A stretch of DNA of 5,662 nt. It comes from Christensenella sp. UBA6420 (GTDB taxonomy: Bacteria; Bacillota; Clostridia; Christensenellales; DTU072). The notes beneath the pieces are model-generated. The model made no database searches. It saw nothing but the letters and a program-made list of their open reading frames with translations, and had not been told where the DNA came from. The stretch is taken from assembly GCA_002439705.1 (NCBI GenBank), contig DJPE01000066.1:2488-8149 (forward strand), in the 5' to 3' direction. A program made the position numbers and the translations under genes. Positions 5,226 through 5,662 of the stretch are shown one piece after another. The first letter of the stretch is position 1, and every line of letters begins with the position of its first letter.

Positions 5226-5254
5226 TTGACAGTAAAAAAATAAGGTGGTATAAT
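5226..5254 (+). promoter_or_regulatory. Sigma-A promoter of the thrS T-box leader
   Basis: A perfect TTGACA (5226-5231), a 17-nt spacer and a perfect TATAAT (5249-5254) with an extended -10 TGG (5246-5248). It is the strongest promoter in the window, as expected for a gene controlled by attenuation rather than initiation. Transcription should start near 5261. Confidence 0.92.
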
Positions 5255-5260
5255 CGAAAT

Positions 5261-5497
5261 AAATTAAAAACTGTGATGGAAAGAGTAACGTTTCTGCCCG
5301 TATCCAGAGAGAGAAATTTTTGCTGAGAGTTTCTTTACGGAAGTGACGCGAAGACCGCTCCGGAGTTGCTCGGCCGAAAAATAAAGTAAGCCCTGCCGTT
5401 AGCTCGCGTAAGAAGAGAATTAAGTTATAAATCAAGGTGGAACCGCGAATTACGCCCTTGGAAAATCGTCGAAGTACGTTTTTTCAGGGGTTTTTTA
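5261..5497 (+). promoter_or_regulatory. T-box riboswitch (threonine) upstream of thrS
   Basis: A tRNA-sensing leader that lets transcription continue when uncharged tRNA-Thr is bound. Stem I carries the AGTA of the specifier loop (5283-5286), the AGAGAG bulge (5306-5313) and a GCTG distal-loop element (5322-5325). On the 3' side, GAAG is followed by ACC (5354-5356), a threonine codon, then a purine, which is my choice of specifier. The conserved T-box AAGGTGGAACCGCG is at 5434-5447. Its TGGA bulge (5438-5441) would pair with a tRNA ending UCCA, in keeping with the U73 discriminator of tRNA-Thr in Bacillus-like bacteria. AAGG (5434-5437) can pair with CCTT (5456-5459) as antiterminator, competing with the terminator stem. 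The fold was done by eye; the exact specifier is the least certain part. Confidence 0.93.
5455..5497 (+). terminator. T-box regulated intrinsic terminator of thrS
   Basis: A long stem, 5455-5465 with 5480-5490 plus 5467-5469 with 5476-5478 across one T.T mismatch, is followed by six T residues (5491-5496). Its 5' arm overlaps the CCTT needed for the antiterminator, giving the mutually exclusive switch. It is 62 nt upstream of the thrS start. Confidence 0.9.
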
Positions 5498-5558
5498 GTA
5501 AATAAACCGCCTTGTAATAAGAAAATTATAAGAAAACGAACATAAAAAGGAGTGTTTT

Positions 5559-5662
5559 ATGAAAGTTATTTACAATAACGGCACGGTAGGAGAACTTACC
5601 GACAAGAACGAAGAATTACACGTTCTGCGTCACACCGCGGCGCATATCATGGCGCAGGCAAT
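5559..5662 (+). CDS. thrS: Threonyl-tRNA synthetase, N-terminal start (3' truncated by the window)
   Basis: Only 34 full codons are visible. After a short leader strand (MKVIYNNGTVGEL) comes ELHVLRHTAAHIMAQA, matching the beginning of the N2 editing domain of threonyl-tRNA synthetase, whose HxxxH (His25 and His29 here) helps hydrolyse mis-charged Ser-tRNA-Thr. In typical bacterial ThrRS this motif comes about 60-80 residues in, after an N1/TGS domain. Here it comes after about 20, so the enzyme seems to be a TGS-less form. The start at ATG 5559 is supported by AAAGGAG (5546-5552) with six-base spacing, and no other start lies between the terminator and this site. The threonine T-box upstream independently supports the call. 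The catalytic core lies beyond the window, so completeness cannot be judged. Confidence 0.87.
   Translation, partial: MKVIYNNGTVGELTDKNEELHVLRHTAAHIMAQA

Noticed and set aside
5169..5435. Minus-strand open frame of 88 codons across the T-box leader
   Set aside because: It covers a structured RNA leader and its promoter on the other strand, and has low-complexity content.

Overview
This looks like chromosomal DNA from an uncultured low-to-moderate-GC Gram-positive bacterium of the Clostridia type. The evidence is a T-box leader in front of threonyl-tRNA synthetase, purine-rich AGGAG-like ribosome binding sites, an ECF-type vitamin transporter subunit, and consensus sigma-A promoters with 17-nt spacers. 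The genus is not determinable from the window. Nothing looks like phage or plasmid DNA, and there is no tRNA, rRNA or CRISPR array.

Layout: (1) 3-590 (+), the C-terminal part of a PI-PLC-like phosphodiesterase, closed by an intrinsic terminator at 624-653. (2) 732-1976 (+), a complete M18 metallo-aminopeptidase with its own extended -10 promoter. (3) 2139-3311 and 3386-3985 (+), a two-gene unit driven by a TTGACA-17-TACAAT promoter: a CofE-like (F420-0:glutamate ligase family) protein and an ECF transporter S component. (4) 3986-4407, a convergent intergenic region of about 420 nt, filled with three clusters of small palindromes joined by AATTAA-like linkers and holding one terminator for each strand. 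(5) 4408-4953 (-), a Nudix hydrolase of the ADP-ribose pyrophosphatase type with its promoter at 4982-5010. (6) 5018-5225, a divergent spacer with an imperfect palindrome at 5134-5189. (7) 5226-5662 (+), a perfect extended -10 promoter, a threonine T-box leader and the first 34 codons of a threonyl-tRNA synthetase that appears to lack the usual N-terminal TGS domain.

Most genes here are housekeeping or accessory metabolic functions: peptide turnover, nucleotide-sugar clean-up and tRNA charging. The more interesting parts are the CofE-like/ECF-S pair, which suggests a vitamin or cofactor salvage and glutamylation job with no F420 gene in sight, and the palindrome array between ecfS and the Nudix gene. 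That array shows a compensatory base-pair change and a clean one-module difference between two copies, which points to selected or recently mobile hairpin units. I do not see a complete new defence or mobile system.
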